Below are positions 1 through 8,800 of a DNA stretch of 19,691 nt, piece after piece. Origin of the DNA: a bacterium (GTDB taxonomy: Bacteria > Bacillota > Clostridia > Oscillospirales > Acutalibacteraceae); the NCBI GenBank assembly GCA_020627425.1, contig JAHKXX010000020.1, forward strand, positions 1-19,691, read 5' to 3'. Every line of letters begins with the position of its first letter. Positions within the stretch are counted from its first letter, which is position 1. The position numbers and the translations under genes are program-made. The notes below the pieces were generated by a model. It saw nothing but the letters and a program-made list of their open reading frames with translations. It was not told where the DNA came from and did not search any database.

Positions 1-5
1 ATTTT

Positions 6-60
6 ACACCAACCGGCGCGTGCTCGCGCTGAGCAATTCGCGCACTGTAGTTGGTTGTGT
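6..60. other. Two-part imperfect hairpin, possible structured RNA or terminator of an upstream unit
   Basis: The outer arms ACAC-c-AACC (6-14) and GGTTGTGT (53-60) pair with one bulged base. Inside them GCGCGTGCTC (16-25) pairs with GAGCA (31-35) and CGCGC (39-43), with a 3-nt bulge at 36-38 and loop GCGCT (26-30). About 18 base pairs therefore fall within 55 nt. No clear T-run follows, so it is not a textbook terminator. Its function is unknown. Confidence 0.4.
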
Positions 61-291
61 CCTCTACTTTATTGGCACGCGTACGAATTTGGTTTATAGT
101 ACGCTGCCTTTGAGTAAAGATGAGTGTATTTTTCTACTATATTCATTGTCTCTAAAAAAGCAGTACAACTAGTACGACAAAGTTTCTTACAGTCATTATT
201 ATTCTTTAAGTCTTACGCTTTCAGTACTCATTTTTTACTTCGGTACACAAAAAAAGGACAGAGAAATATACCTGTCATCACTCCCGAGCAG

Positions 292-458
292 CACGAGCGG
301 CGCCCTTTGCGCCGTGACGCGGATGGAAAGTTATAATAAACCCAACCGGAGACGTTGCTCCATAGTTGGCGGTAACAAGTACCAGCCACGCTGCGGCGTG
401 CCGTGCACGCCCTTGCCGCCGTGCGGCAAGAGAGAGTTGACCGCGGCGGCACGCCGCC
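292..458. repeat. Cluster of GC-rich hairpins upstream of ybaK
   Basis: Four palindromes occur in series. CGGCGC (298-303) pairs with GCGCCG (309-314), with CAC/GTG outside them. CCAAC and GGAG (342-346, 348-351) pair with CTCC and GTTGG (358-361, 365-369). CTTGCCGC (412-419) pairs with GCGGCAAG (423-430) around loop CGT. GGCGG (445-449) pairs with CCGCC (454-458). The density of palindromes in non-coding DNA suggests an intergenic repeat of the REP/BIME kind or a structured leader. This is inference; the repeat number in the genome is not known. Confidence 0.4.
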
Positions 459-487
459 TTGCCTTTAGGGTGAAATGGTGGTAGAAT
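459..487 (+). promoter_or_regulatory. Putative sigma-A promoter for ybaK
   Basis: A -35-like TTGCCT (459-464, 4 of 6 consensus bases) and a -10-like TAGAAT (482-487) are separated by 17 bp. Transcription would begin near 494. That leaves about 32 nt before the GTG start at 526 but only about 11 nt before the alternative TTG at 505, which favours the GTG. The TAGAAT box is identical to the one in front of rpoB. Confidence 0.5.
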
Positions 488-525
488 AGTAGAGGAAAAA
501 TCTTTTGGAAAAGGGATGTGATAAT

Positions 526-1008
526 GTGGGGAAAGAAAGTAAAACAAACGCTATGAGAAAGCTTGATAGCATGAAGATAGAATATAGGGAGCATATTTAT
601 GAACCGGACAGCAGCCTCAGCGGTACGGATATTGCAGCACTGCTCGGAGAGGATATAAAAAGAGTGTATAAAACACTTGTGACAGTCGGCAAAAGCGGCG
701 GACATTATGTGTTTATGATCCCGGTTGAAAAGGAGCTTGACCTGAAAAAGGCGGCATCCTCGGTCGGTGAAAAATCCGTCTCTATGGTAAAGTCGAAGGA
801 GCTTTTAGGGCTTACCGGGTATATCCACGGGGGCTGCTCTCCTATCGGTATGAAAAAGCTGTTTAAAACGACCGTCGATGAAAGCGCAAAAGCTCAGAAC
901 AGAATATTTTGCAGCGGCGGAAGAATAGGACTTCAGATAGAACTAAGCCCCCACGACCTCGAGAAGGTCGTCCCCATCTCCTATGCGGCAATTACCGCAG
1001 ATCAATAA
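526..1008 (+). CDS. ybaK: YbaK/EbsC-family Cys-tRNA(Pro) deacylase
   Basis: The 160-residue product matches the YbaK/EbsC family of trans-editing enzymes, which hydrolyse Cys-tRNA(Pro) mischarged by prolyl-tRNA synthetase in the cytoplasm. Visible family signatures are KTNAMRKLD near the N-terminus, VYKTLV with the lysine (K49) that is essential in characterised YbaK proteins, the ELDLKKAA helix, LTGYIHGGCSPIGMKK (97-111), and FCSGGRIGLQIELSP near the C-terminus. The GTG at 526 (AAGGGA nine bases upstream) is preferred because family members begin a few residues before KTNAMR. A TTG at 505 with AGAGGA upstream would add seven residues and cannot be excluded. The gene ends 60 nt before the MoxR gene, so read-through into that group is possible. 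The family assignment is firm; the exact start is less so. Confidence 0.93.
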   Translation: MGKESKTNAMRKLDSMKIEYREHIYEPDSSLSGTDIAALLGEDIKRVYKTLVTVGKSGGHYVFMIPVEKELDLKKAASSVGEKSVSMVKSKELLGLTGYIHGGCSPIGMKKLFKTTVDESAKAQNRIFCSGGRIGLQIELSPHDLEKVVPISYAAITADQ

Positions 1009-1068
1009 TACATAGTAAGTGTGACCCATTAATATAAAACTACTGCTTTTAAAAAAGGAGGAATCAGC

Positions 1069-2019
1069 TTGACTGCACTTGTAGACGCTGCCAACAGAGT
1101 AATAAGCGAAGTTAACTCCGTAATACTCGGAAAGGACAAAGAGGTGCGCGAAATTATGACCGCTTTTGCGGCAGACGGACATATCCTGCTGGAGGATATA
1201 CCCGGAGTCGGAAAAACTACTCTTGCAAACGCTTTTTCGAAGGCTATGGGTCTCATGAGCCGAAGAGTACAGTTTACCCCCGACGTTATGCCGTCCGACC
1301 TTACGGGTTTTTCGGTATATCACAGGGATAAGGAAAAATTCGTCTACCAGAAGGGCAGCGTTTTTTGCAATCTGCTGCTCGCGGACGAGATAAACCGTAC
1401 TTCTCCGAAAACCCAGTCTGCACTGCTCGAGGTTATGGAGGAAAAGCACGTTTCCGTGGAGGGTGTGACCAGACCCGTTCCCTCGCCTTTTCTGGTAATC
1501 GCCACACAAAATCCCACGGGAGCCGCCGGAACACAGCTTCTGCCCGAAGCGCAGATAGACCGCTTTATGATTAATATGTCTATTGGCTATCCCGATTTTA
1601 ACAGCGAGCTTTCCCTCGCAATGTCGGTATCCGCGGAAAAACGCACAGACCGCGTCAATCAGGTTCTCGACAGTGAAACACTGCTTGCGATACAAAACGA
1701 TATCCACAAAATCTATATAAAAGAAGAATTGTATTCATATATGCTGACGCTCATTACCGCTACGAGAAACAATCCCTATCTGGAGCGCGGAGCAAGCCCC
1801 AGAGCTACTATCGCTATGGTAAAAATGGCAAAGGCGTCGGCGTGGATGAACAACAGAAAATTCGTAATACCCTATGATATCATTTCCCAGCTCCCCTATG
1901 TTCTTGTACACAGAATATCGCTCAACTCCGGAGCCAAAATGTCCGGGGTGAAAAAACAGGATGTTATACAAAAAATAATAGACTCATATGAGCCTCCGTT
2001 TATGGGTAACAGAAGATGA
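1069..2019 (+). CDS. MoxR-type AAA+ ATPase
   Basis: This 316-residue cytoplasmic protein is a MoxR/RavA-family AAA+ ATPase, a group proposed to act as chaperones in assembling or activating membrane and periplasmic complexes. The Walker A motif is GVGKTT (46-51, catalytic K49). Walker B is LLLADE (102-107) followed by the family's INR. Sensor 1 is ATQNP (145-149), and EAQIDRF (160-166) contains the putative arginine finger R165. The TTG start is supported by AAGGAGG at 1055-1061, seven bases upstream. The reading frame overlaps the next gene by ATGA. A MoxR gene followed by DUF58 and transglutaminase genes is a classic conserved trio, so the ATPase probably works with those two products at the membrane. 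Its substrate is unknown. Confidence 0.95.
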   Translation: MTALVDAANRVISEVNSVILGKDKEVREIMTAFAADGHILLEDIPGVGKTTLANAFSKAMGLMSRRVQFTPDVMPSDLTGFSVYHRDKEKFVYQKGSVFCNLLLADEINRTSPKTQSALLEVMEEKHVSVEGVTRPVPSPFLVIATQNPTGAAGTQLLPEAQIDRFMINMSIGYPDFNSELSLAMSVSAEKRTDRVNQVLDSETLLAIQNDIHKIYIKEELYSYMLTLITATRNNPYLERGASPRATIAMVKMAKASAWMNNRKFVIPYDIISQLPYVLVHRISLNSGAKMSGVKKQDVIQKIIDSYEPPFMGNRR

Positions 2020-3107
2020 AAAAGCTTACTCTTGTTCTGATTGTTTTCGTTATGTGGTATTTCGGCGGAATGTTCCGGCAGCCTCTGCTTATGGCTGCGG
2101 CTCTCGGCGGTATAGTCGTTATAACGGCTATGATTATATTTTCTGCTGTTATCTCCCGAAAAGCCGGAGCAGACTTCCGGATAAAAAATATCGTTTGCCG
2201 CAAGGGTTACGAAAAAAGCGTCGAGATACTTACAAGCAACAAAGGCATACTGCCGATAAATAAAATGAAGCTGTCTGTAAATGCCGCCTATAGCAGCTAT
2301 CCGGGGGTACGGCTGAAAAAGAAATTCTACTGCGCCGCTGCATCAAAAAAGCACAACAAAGAAAACCTGACAAGGATGTATATAACTCCTCCGTACTGCG
2401 GCAGACTAAGGCTCAGTATACCAAGGATATCCGTCTTTGACTGGCTGGGCATCTTCTCCTTCAGACGTAAGAATAACGCTTTGTCCGAGGTGTACGTTTT
2501 TCCTCCGGACAGAAATATAAAGCTGTCAAAGACCGTTTTCGGCGCATATGAGGGAGATCCCGTCACCGAGGAGAACTCCGACCTTGCAGGAGAGGATCAC
2601 AGTGAAATAAAGCAGATAAGAGAATACCGACCCGGCGACCTTTATAAACACATACACAGGAATTACAGCGCAAGAACGGACAGCGTGTGGATAAAGGAAT
2701 TCAAAAAAGAAAACGACCTTGTGTTTGACTTTCTGCTTGACACCTCTTGCGATACAAAACCGGATATAGACAGCATAGATGCGTTTTATGACATTCTCTA
2801 TAATATATCATCGGCACTGACGGACTTTAACGCACGCATGAGGATGCACTACTACAACAATGAAAAAAAGCTGCTCGAAAGCTTTACCGTTTCGGACAAG
2901 GAGAGTCTCGGCGAGTTTTTTATCAAGCTGTACGACACCGAGCTTTTGTGCAGTGCTCAGGATTTCCGCGCCGCTCCCGCAGTCCTTTCTATGCGCGGAA
3001 TGGTGCTTGACTTGTCGCTTCGCTGGGGCAGCTACGGTAAAAAAGTATATACCTTTTCAAAGCAAGGCTACGAGCAGGAGCTTCAAATCACCTTTTTTTC
3101 GGTATAG
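2016..3107 (+). CDS. DUF58-domain membrane protein
   Basis: The 363-residue protein has two N-terminal hydrophobic segments (about 4-18 and 25-47) and a long soluble remainder. Residues 194-227 carry the DUF58 signature: IREYRPGDLYKHIHRNYSAR, followed by VWIKEF. The remainder resembles the von Willebrand A-like fold usual after this signature, with FDFLLDTS as its first strand. The ATG lies inside the stop of the MoxR gene (ATGA) and lacks its own strong ribosome binding site, which points to translational coupling. In similar operons the DUF58 protein is thought to be the client or partner of the MoxR ATPase. The biochemical function is not established for this family. Confidence 0.92.
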   Translation: MKKLTLVLIVFVMWYFGGMFRQPLLMAAALGGIVVITAMIIFSAVISRKAGADFRIKNIVCRKGYEKSVEILTSNKGILPINKMKLSVNAAYSSYPGVRLKKKFYCAAASKKHNKENLTRMYITPPYCGRLRLSIPRISVFDWLGIFSFRRKNNALSEVYVFPPDRNIKLSKTVFGAYEGDPVTEENSDLAGEDHSEIKQIREYRPGDLYKHIHRNYSARTDSVWIKEFKKENDLVFDFLLDTSCDTKPDIDSIDAFYDILYNISSALTDFNARMRMHYYNNEKKLLESFTVSDKESLGEFFIKLYDTELLCSAQDFRAAPAVLSMRGMVLDLSLRWGSYGKKVYTFSKQGYEQELQITFFSV

Positions 3108-3110
3108 GGG

Positions 3111-5498
3111 GTGACTGACATAAAAAAAATAAAGCTCAAATCAACTCCTAAAGTGCTGAGCAAAGCCGACAAAAGACGTATAAAGGAGCAATACGGCACG
3201 CTGGAGCCGTCTCCCTTTCTCATAATCGTATACTGTCTCGGTCTTGTCGGCATAATAGGCATTATAAATAATGCCCTGCACATGGATACCGGAAACTATA
3301 TAATGCTTACGTCCTTTTCCGTTGTTTTTTCGACAGTGCTATGGGCTTTGTATTTTTTCAGAAGAAGAATATTCATTATATTCTCTATAGTATTCTGTTT
3401 TGTCGCGTGTATCATAATCATTCCGAAAGCGTTTACCGTCGCAAGCGAATATTCGGAAGGTGTTTTTTTCGGAGTAGACGCTGTAACGATCATTACCGTC
3501 ATAGCCTTGCTGCTGTACTTTATTTTTTCGCTGGAATTCGTTCTGAGAAATCATTCCCTGATGTTTCTTATAATACTTGCAGCACTTATCCTTTGCCCTG
3601 TGCTTGGGATAAGTACGGATGCGTTTTCCGTCGTACCTGTTCTGCTGTTTATGACAGGCTTTGTCACCGTCAATATGGTGCTTCCGCAGACCGGCAGGAC
3701 CACGCTGAAGATGAAGGGACTGTCAAAGGCGTCCGCGGCTTCTATGCTCTGTACGGCAGTGCTGATCCTTGCAGCCGTAGCACCCTCGCTGCTTATAGAA
3801 AACAGATTTGAATCGAGCCTCTTTGAGGGCGTAAACGGCTTTGACGCCTTTGTACGCGACACCGCTGCGGCGATAACGGGAAACGGCTCCGGCACCGTCG
3901 AGGGCGGCAAGGTAAGCCGCGGCAATCTGCTGCAAAACGGCAAAACGATGATCGCCGTAAACTGCTCGCAAAAGCCAAAGGAAAATATGTATCTCTACGG
4001 CTTTCGCGGTCTTGAATACACTCCGAACGGGTGGGAGAATGCCTTCGGAGTCGGAAACCGCGGCGACTTTCACGAACGACTTTCGGATATGAACATCGGA
4101 GAATATATCGCCGAGTATATAGGCAAACCAAACAGTAACGACCCCTTGCCGGAGCTGTACTATACCTATACTCTGTGGGATCCGGAAATGGATACGGAGT
4201 GGTATTTCTCGAGCAAATCTTATGAAGAATACTACGCAGAGAAGGAGCAGGAGGAGCAGTCCAAATCCAACAGCATCTCTAACTGGGTGAATATACTCCG
4301 ATTTGACAGCACCGAGGACACACCGTACTATCTGCCGTATTACTCAAACACTTCGCCGGCGGAGCTTACTTACTACTCGAATTACATTAATTACATTGGC
4401 AGCAGCGGTTACAGTACCGAGTATATCGACGCCGAAAACATTGATATAGGCGACGTACTGGCAAACGACAAAATATACGATTCCGGCTCTCTCTCGGGTA
4501 TGCTTGACTCATATATGTCCGATATCAGCGTAACCTATACCCAGTATCCCACACAAGACACCGAAAGACTCCGCGAGCTGTGCTCCGAAACAGAACTGTC
4601 AGATCTAAACGAGATAACGACCTTTATACTCTATTCTTTACAGACACACGCCGTCTACAGCAAGACTCCCGGCACTACTCCCTTTAACAAGGATCCGATA
4701 GACTACTTTATGTTTGACAACGGACGGGGCTACTGCGTACACTTTGCCTCTGCCGCAACGCTTATGTACAGAATGTACGGTATACCTGCACGCTATGTAT
4801 CGGGATTTTGCATTTCTCCCGATAATTTCTCAAAGGGTATAGACGGCGGATATTATGCCGATGTCCTTGACTACTCTGCACACGCGTGGGTCGAGATCTT
4901 TCTGCGCGACTACGGGTGGGTGCCGGTAGAGGTGACTCCCACTGTAGAGGGCGTTATGCGAGCGTCCTACCCGGGGTATGACGAGACAGAAATGAACCGT
5001 ATAATGAAAGAACACGGCTGGCAGTTCCGACGCACCGGTTCTGATGGCAGCACTCATACGCGCATAACCACAGACGGCGGCGTAGACTACAGTCAGGTAA
5101 TACTTATTATCATAGCGGTGCTGTTTGTAGGTGTTGCAGTTGCGGCGTTAATTATCCGAAGGAGAATACTGCTGAACCTTTTGCACGAGGGCGACTGCAA
5201 GTATATATTTACAAAATATATAAAGCTGATACACTTCTGCGGAATACTGAAATCGCTGTACGGGTCGGAGGAGGACTTTAGCAAAAGGCTGTGTAAGGAA
5301 TGTGAATGTCTGAGCTATGATGAAACAAAAAAGCTGATAGACATTATGCTGCGCGTCAGCTTTTCCGAGGACACGCAGACCGATGACGACCGACGGTATA
5401 TAAAAATGATATACTTCAAAACAGCCCACAGTGAATACAAAAAACTTAATATAATAAAAAGACTTATGTATAAACTCTTTTATGTCTTTGGAAAATAA
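3111..5498 (+). CDS. Membrane-bound transglutaminase-like protein (TgpA-type)
   Basis: The 795-residue protein begins with about seven transmembrane segments (roughly 36-55, 62-83, 87-105, 121-144, 149-166, 171-190 and 208-229). An extracytoplasmic region of over 400 residues follows, then a further membrane segment near 661-684 and a cytoplasmic tail of about 110 residues. The transglutaminase-like core is at about 505-615. It has catalytic C542 in GRGYCVHFASA, H591 in YSAHAWVEI, and WVPVEVTPT, where E607 occupies the position of the usual aspartate. The papain-like triad is therefore C-H-E. The GTG start lies three bases after the DUF58 stop, with only AGGGG directly abutting it, so translation is probably coupled. 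The protein closes the MoxR-DUF58-transglutaminase operon. It may act as a protease or crosslinking enzyme at the cell envelope; its substrate is unknown. Confidence 0.92.
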   Translation: MTDIKKIKLKSTPKVLSKADKRRIKEQYGTLEPSPFLIIVYCLGLVGIIGIINNALHMDTGNYIMLTSFSVVFSTVLWALYFFRRRIFIIFSIVFCFVACIIIIPKAFTVASEYSEGVFFGVDAVTIITVIALLLYFIFSLEFVLRNHSLMFLIILAALILCPVLGISTDAFSVVPVLLFMTGFVTVNMVLPQTGRTTLKMKGLSKASAASMLCTAVLILAAVAPSLLIENRFESSLFEGVNGFDAFVRDTAAAITGNGSGTVEGGKVSRGNLLQNGKTMIAVNCSQKPKENMYLYGFRGLEYTPNGWENAFGVGNRGDFHERLSDMNIGEYIAEYIGKPNSNDPLPELYYTYTLWDPEMDTEWYFSSKSYEEYYAEKEQEEQSKSNSISNWVNILRFDSTEDTPYYLPYYSNTSPAELTYYSNYINYIGSSGYSTEYIDAENIDIGDVLANDKIYDSGSLSGMLDSYMSDISVTYTQYPTQDTERLRELCSETELSDLNEITTFILYSLQTHAVYSKTPGTTPFNKDPIDYFMFDNGRGYCVHFASAATLMYRMYGIPARYVSGFCISPDNFSKGIDGGYYADVLDYSAHAWVEIFLRDYGWVPVEVTPTVEGVMRASYPGYDETEMNRIMKEHGWQFRRTGSDGSTHTRITTDGGVDYSQVILIIIAVLFVGVAVAALIIRRRILLNLLHEGDCKYIFTKYIKLIHFCGILKSLYGSEEDFSKRLCKECECLSYDETKKLIDIMLRVSFSEDTQTDDDRRYIKMIYFKTAHSEYKKLNIIKRLMYKLFYVFGK

Positions 5499-5559
5499 TA
5501 CAATAGCTGCGATAAGGACGACTGTCTTTTTCGCAGCTATTGTGTTATTTTTAATTTTT
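5493..5559 (+). terminator. Strong intrinsic terminator after the MoxR operon
   Basis: A perfect 13-bp stem ACAATAGCTGCGA (5500-5512) / TCGCAGCTATTGT (5531-5543) extends outward through the stop codon by further A-T pairs and one G-T pair. The 18-nt loop can pair inside itself (AAGGAC with GTCTTT). A T-rich tract (5545-5559) follows. It separates the operon from the rpoB promoter. Confidence 0.9.
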
Positions 5560-5656
5560 CATTACACGGTGTCGGGTGTCTCTTTGGAAAAACTGCTCAC
5601 CGTACACAGCTTTGCAATAAAAATTACAAAAAAACAAGGAAATTGCGGCAAAATGC

Positions 5657-5685
5657 TTGACAACAACATCCTTGTGTAGTAGAAT
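5657..5685 (+). promoter_or_regulatory. Sigma-A promoter of rpoBC
   Basis: A perfect -35 TTGACA (5657-5662) is separated by exactly 17 bp from a -10 TAGAAT (5680-5685, 5 of 6 consensus bases). Transcription would start near 5692. This is the best promoter match in the window, as expected for RNA polymerase genes that have no upstream ribosomal operon here. Confidence 0.85.
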
Positions 5686-5691
5686 AATATA

Positions 5692-5887
5692 ATGCACCAT
5701 AGTAGAGAAGTGTCCGTTTTTGGGACTTTTCCGCAAGTGGCTTATTGCAATATTAGCACATATCGTACAAAAAATCAAGTCCGAATTTAAAGGACAAAAG
5801 TTGCCTATAGATAATTTTTGTCCCTCAGCCTCGGACATATGATATGAGCGGGTTTTTCTCAGGCAAAAAAATGAATGGAGTGATTGT
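5692..5887 (+). promoter_or_regulatory. Structured 5' leader of rpoB
   Basis: The roughly 196-nt untranslated leader contains GTCC and GGAC blocks in strict alternation: GTCC at 5712, GGGAC at 5722, GTCCGA at 5779, GGACAAAA at 5792, TTTTGTCC at 5816 and TCGGAC at 5831. The last four can form one long hairpin (5779-5836): a 6-bp outer stem, a symmetric 7x7 internal loop, an 8-bp inner stem and a 16-nt loop. The first two make a smaller hairpin (5708-5730). Because the blocks are complementary, alternative pairings are possible. The rpoB ribosome binding site GGAG (5877-5880) lies seven bases before the ATG. A regulatory role is inference. Confidence 0.5.
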
Positions 5888-8800
5888 ATGGTAAACGTCA
5901 AACCTGTACGACTCGGCAACACCGAGAGAATGAGCTTTTCTCAGATCGATGAAGTTCTGGAAATGCCGAACCTCATAGAGATCCAGAAGGACTCGTACAA
6001 ATGGTTTCTCGAAAAGGGTCTTCAGGAGGTATTTGAGGATGTTTCGGGAATAACCGACTATTCGGGAAATCTGGTGCTGGACTTTGTTGATTACACACTG
6101 GAGACAGACCACCCGAATTACACGATAGCCGAGTGTAAAGAGCGCGATGTAACTTACGCAGCCCCCCTGAAGGTAAAGGCGAGACTTTTTAACAGAGAGA
6201 CCTCGGAGATAAAGGAATCCACCGTATTTATGGGTGATTTCCCTCTTATGACGCCGAGCGGCACCTTCGTTATAAACGGCGCAGAGCGCGTCATCGTTTC
6301 CCAGCTTGTCAGATCACCGGGCGTTTACTATAAAATGGACTACGACAAAACCGGAAAACAGCTTTTCTCCGCCACTGTAATACCTAACAGAGGCGCATGG
6401 CTCGAGTACGAAAACGACATAAACGACGTCTTTTATGTTCGTATAGATAAAAACAGAAAGCTGCCCGTAACGGTGTTTATCCGCGCACTCGGTCTCGGCT
6501 CTGATCAGGAGATAATAGATTTCTTCGGAGCTGATGACAGAATACTCGCTACTATCGAAAAGGACACAACGGACAACCGCGACGACGCACTCAAGGAAGT
6601 CTACAGAAAGCTTCGACCCAGCGAGCCTCCTACGGTAGAGAGCGCACAGGCGCATATAGATATGCTTTTCTTCGACCCGAGACGCTACGATATGTCCAGA
6701 GTCGGCAGATATAAATACAACAAAAAGCTCAGCCTATCAAACAGGCTTTCAAATCAGGTAATAACCCAGCCGATAGCAGACCCGACCACAGGCGAGATAA
6801 TCGCCGACGAGGGCGAGTTTATCTCTGCCGAGCGTGCACTCGAGCTTGAAAACCTCGGTGTTACCGTTGCCTTTGTAAAATCACAGACAGGCGAAGAGGT
6901 AAAGATAATATCCAACGGTATGGCAGATATGTCAAAGTATGTATCACAGGAAATACTTGACAAGAGCGGCATAAACGAAAAGGTTCGCTTTACCGTTATG
7001 CGCGAGATACTCGATATGGGTCTTGAGGGCGAGGAGCTTGCCGAAACAATAAAATCAAGAAAAGACGAGCTTATACCCAAGCACATAATAATAGATGACA
7101 TTTTCTCTACCATCAACTATATGAACTCCCTTGCCTGCGGCATAGGTACTACGGACGATATAGACCACCTCGGCAACAGAAGAATACGTTCTGTCGGTGA
7201 ACTGCTGCAAAACCAGTTCAGAATAGGTTTTTCACGTCTTGAAAGAGTTATCAGAGAGCGTATGACGCTTCAGGCACAGGATCTTGAGAATCTGCCTCCG
7301 AACGCACTCATCAACATAAGACCCGTTACCGCAGCCATAAAGGAATTCTTCGGTTCCTCTCCGCTGTCGCAGTTTATGGATCAGAACAATCCCCTCGCAG
7401 AGCTTACACACAAGAGAAGGCTCTCCGCCCTCGGCCCCGGCGGTCTTTCCAGAGACCGTGCAGGATTTGAGGTTCGTGACGTTCACTATACACACTACGG
7501 ACGTATGTGTCCTATAGAGACCCCTGAAGGACCTAACATCGGACTTATCTCCTATCTCGCTACATTCGCAAAGATAAACGAGTACGGTCTTATAGAAGCT
7601 CCCTTCCGCAAGGTTGACAAGGAGACCGGCAGAGTAACCGATCAGGTTGAATATATGACTGCGGATATAGAGGATAACTATATTATTGCTCAGGCTAACG
7701 AACCGCTGGACGAGGAGAACCACTTTGTACACAAGAAGATAGTCGGCAGACACCGTGACGAGTTCGTCGAGGTAGAAAGAGAAAAAGCCGACTATATGGA
7801 CGTTTCGCCGAAGATGGTTGTATCCGTTGCTACGGCTATGATACCCTTCCTTGAGAACGATGACGCAAACCGTGCTCTTATGGGTGCGAACATGCAGCGT
7901 CAGGCTGTGCCGCTGCTTGTTACAGAGTCACCTATCGTAGGTACCGGTATGGAGTACAAGGCAGGCGTTGACTCGGGCGTATGTATACTCTCAGAGGAGG
8001 ACGGCGAGGTCAAGTATGTCAGCGCCGACAAGATAAAGGTACAGTACGACTCCGGCAGAGTACAGGAGTTCAGAGTTACAAAGTTCAGCCGAAGCAACCA
8101 GGGTACCTGTATCAATCAGGTGCCGATCGTTGACGTAGGTCAGAGAGTAGTAAAGGGCGAGGTACTGGCTGACGGTCCCGCAACAAAGAACGGCGAGATA
8201 AGCCTCGGCAAAAACGCCCTTATCGGCTTTATGACATGGGAAGGCTATAACTACGAGGACGCCGTACTTATAAATGAAAAAATAGTAAGAGACGATGTAT
8301 ATACATCTATCCATATAGAGGAATACGAAACAGAGGCAAGAGAAACCAAGCTCGGTCCCGAGGAGATAACAAGGGATATCCCGAACATAGGCGACGATCA
8401 GCTTCGTGATCTGGACGAAAACGGTATCATACATGTCGGCGCAGAGGTACACGCAGGCGATATTCTCGTAGGCAAGGTAACTCCTAAGGGAGAAACAGAG
8501 CTGACAGCCGAGGAAAGACTTCTTCGCGCTATCTTCGGCGAGAAGTCAAGAGAAGTAAGAGATACCTCTCTGCGTGTTCCCCACGGTGAATACGGTATAA
8601 TAGTAGACGTAAAGGTATTTACAAAGGAAAACAGCGAGGACGAGCTGGCACCCGGAGTCAACAAGGTCGTTCGCTGCTATATAGCTCAGAAGAGAAAAAT
8701 ACAGGTCGGCGACAAGATGGCAGGCCGTCACGGAAACAAGGGCGTCGTATCGCGTATACTTCCGGAGGAGGATATGCCCTTCCTGCCCGACGGCAGACCG

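Larger units (their letters stand above)
1..525. other. Gene-free 5' region with palindromic segments
   Basis: No open reading frame here has both a ribosome binding site and recognisable protein content. Positions 61-290 are AT-rich and unstructured, with scattered AGTAC/GTAC words. Positions 290-470 are markedly GC-rich and contain several short hairpins, listed separately. The stretch reads as intergenic or non-coding RNA sequence rather than decayed coding sequence. No tRNA, tmRNA, RNase P or SRP RNA signature was recognised on either strand. The left edge is truncated, so the first 60 bases could belong to an element that begins outside the window. Confidence 0.55.

Noticed and set aside
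124..336. Possible 70-residue protein in the left gene-free region
   Set aside because: No ribosome binding site precedes it, the product is low in structure, and its end is in the hairpin-rich island.
943..1707. Minus-strand frame of 254 codons opposite ybaK and the MoxR gene
   Set aside because: It overlaps the conserved Walker A/B coding region of the MoxR gene and shows no domain; an antisense shadow.
5482..5679. Possible 65-residue membrane peptide overlapping the end of the transglutaminase gene
   Set aside because: The frame runs through the terminator hairpin and the rpoB promoter and has no ribosome binding site.
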